A DNA stretch of 6,656 nucleotides from Candidatus Aphodomonas merdavium (GTDB lineage: Bacteria; Bacillota; Clostridia; Christensenellales; Aristaeellaceae). Numbering within the stretch: position 1 is the first letter of the stretch; each line of letters opens with the position of its first letter. Positions 6,066 to 6,656 of the stretch are shown here, in pieces. The position numbers and the translations under genes are program-made. The stretch covers positions 1 through 6,656 of the forward strand of contig DVLH01000220.1 in the NCBI GenBank assembly GCA_018715585.1. Direction: 5' to 3'. Below the pieces are notes generated by a model, which did not search any database, had not been told where the DNA came from, and saw only the letters and a program-made list of their open reading frames with translations.

Positions 6066-6098
6066 GGAAGCCTTCGCTGCATTGCCAGCGAAGGCTCC
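6066..6098 (+). terminator. Hairpin after yunB, probable terminator
   Basis: A perfect 11-bp stem AGCCTTCGCTG (6069-6079) / CAGCGAAGGCT (6086-6096) with a 6-nt loop is extended by GG/CC across a one-base A bulge. It starts 32 nt after the yunB stop. The following bases GTCTTGT are only moderately T-rich, so termination may be partial or Rho-assisted. Confidence 0.55.
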
Positions 6099-6103
6099 GT
6101 CTT

Positions 6104-6656
6104 GTAAATAGCCCGCCGCATCAGGGAAGAAAGGCAAAATGCCATCCCCATGCACGATGAACGGGCGCGCGTTTGCATCTAAAAGCAAAGCATTTCCCAG
6201 CAAAAAAGCAACAAACCAAGGTTGCGTCAACTGTGCAGCAGCAAGCGGCAAGAAAATCCAGCCCGTCGATTTGCGCATGCAAACAGGCTTTGGCCAGAAA
6301 TGCCTCTTGCTTTTGCAAAAGGCTTGTAACGCATATTTTCCCCGGCTCTTCCTTCCTGGCGCAGGTTGCAAGCCCCATACCCTGGCGCTATCACTGTCCT
6401 TTGCCGCATTGCCAAGCCCGGCATATGGCGTTTAGGCAACGGAGCACTTGGATAGCGTTGGGTTGCTTGTATCGCCTAGCCCTTTGGAATGGCGCGCATT
6501 GAAACTTTTGCGCTGTTTCGTCCCAGCAGCGCGTCACGGCATTGCCCCATTTGCCGCTGGTTTAGAGGGGGAAGGCGGACGCCTTGGGCGTTTGGACGAA
6601 CATGCGGTTTTTCATCCCCCATCCTTTTTCAATCGTTTCCTTTCCAAGTTTTATAT
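6104..6656. other. Region with no supportable gene
   Basis: About 550 bases follow the yunB hairpin without any recognisable protein, RNA or mobile element. Several frames on both strands stay open for 60-115 codons between about 6027 and 6500 (for example minus 6027-6371 and plus 6139-6435), but none has family resemblance. The octamer GCATTGCC recurs at about 6079, 6405 and 6539. The right edge (from about 6614) is pyrimidine-rich and ends in TTTTATAT. It may be the spacer before a gene beyond the window, or decayed coding sequence. Confidence 0.4.

Noticed and set aside
6027..6371. A 114-codon minus-strand open frame after yunB
   Set aside because: It runs through the yunB hairpin and over the yunB stop codon, and has no recognisable domain.
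6476..6622. A 48-codon minus-strand frame near the right edge starting MGDEKPHVRP
   Set aside because: Purine-rich sequence precedes the ATG, but AAAGG abuts it with no spacer, and the product is short and unrecognised.

Overview
The window looks like chromosome from a moderately GC-rich, anaerobic, spore-forming member of the Firmicutes (class Clostridia or a close relative). The pointers are NuoE/NuoF-type subunits of a hydrogenase-like NADH oxidoreductase, a Rex NADH-sensing repressor, strong purine-rich Shine-Dalgarno sites, extended -10 promoters, and a YunB-type sporulation protein. No insertion sequence, phage gene, CRISPR array, tRNA or rRNA was recognised.

Left part (1-2291): two genes run leftwards. 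nuoE (1494-1985) encodes a thioredoxin-fold [2Fe-2S] subunit. After a 12-nt gap comes nuoF (1481 leftwards past the window edge), an FMN/NADH-binding subunit with an extra N-terminal [2Fe-2S] domain, as in the HydB/HndC subunits of NAD(P)-linked and electron-bifurcating [FeFe]-hydrogenases. The catalytic subunit is probably just outside the left edge. The roughly 300-bp AT-rich divergent region to rex carries back-to-back promoters and a near-palindromic TGTGA-N6-TCACA site close to the Rex operator consensus. It sits just downstream of the predicted nuoE start point, which suggests a self-contained circuit: Rex senses the NADH/NAD+ ratio and gates an NADH-oxidising, probably H2-producing complex.

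Middle (2292-5305): rex is followed by a 71-nt imperfect palindrome, then a good promoter and yebC (translation factor/regulator family). After a 33-nt gap comes an unrecognised secreted protein of 417 aa that looks like a beta-propeller. A very strong intrinsic terminator with seven T residues closes this unit, and a 9-nt stretch just upstream of it could form an alternative pairing with it.

Right part (5306-6656): yunB, a membrane-anchored sporulation protein, has its own sigma-E-like promoter candidate between the terminator and its start codon. A hairpin follows it. The last ~550 bases hold no gene I can support.

The most rewarding places for a second look are the Rex/nuoE divergent control region, the 71-nt palindrome between rex and yebC, the terminator/alternative-pairing region before yunB with its sigma-E-like promoter, and the uncharacterised secreted propeller-like protein.
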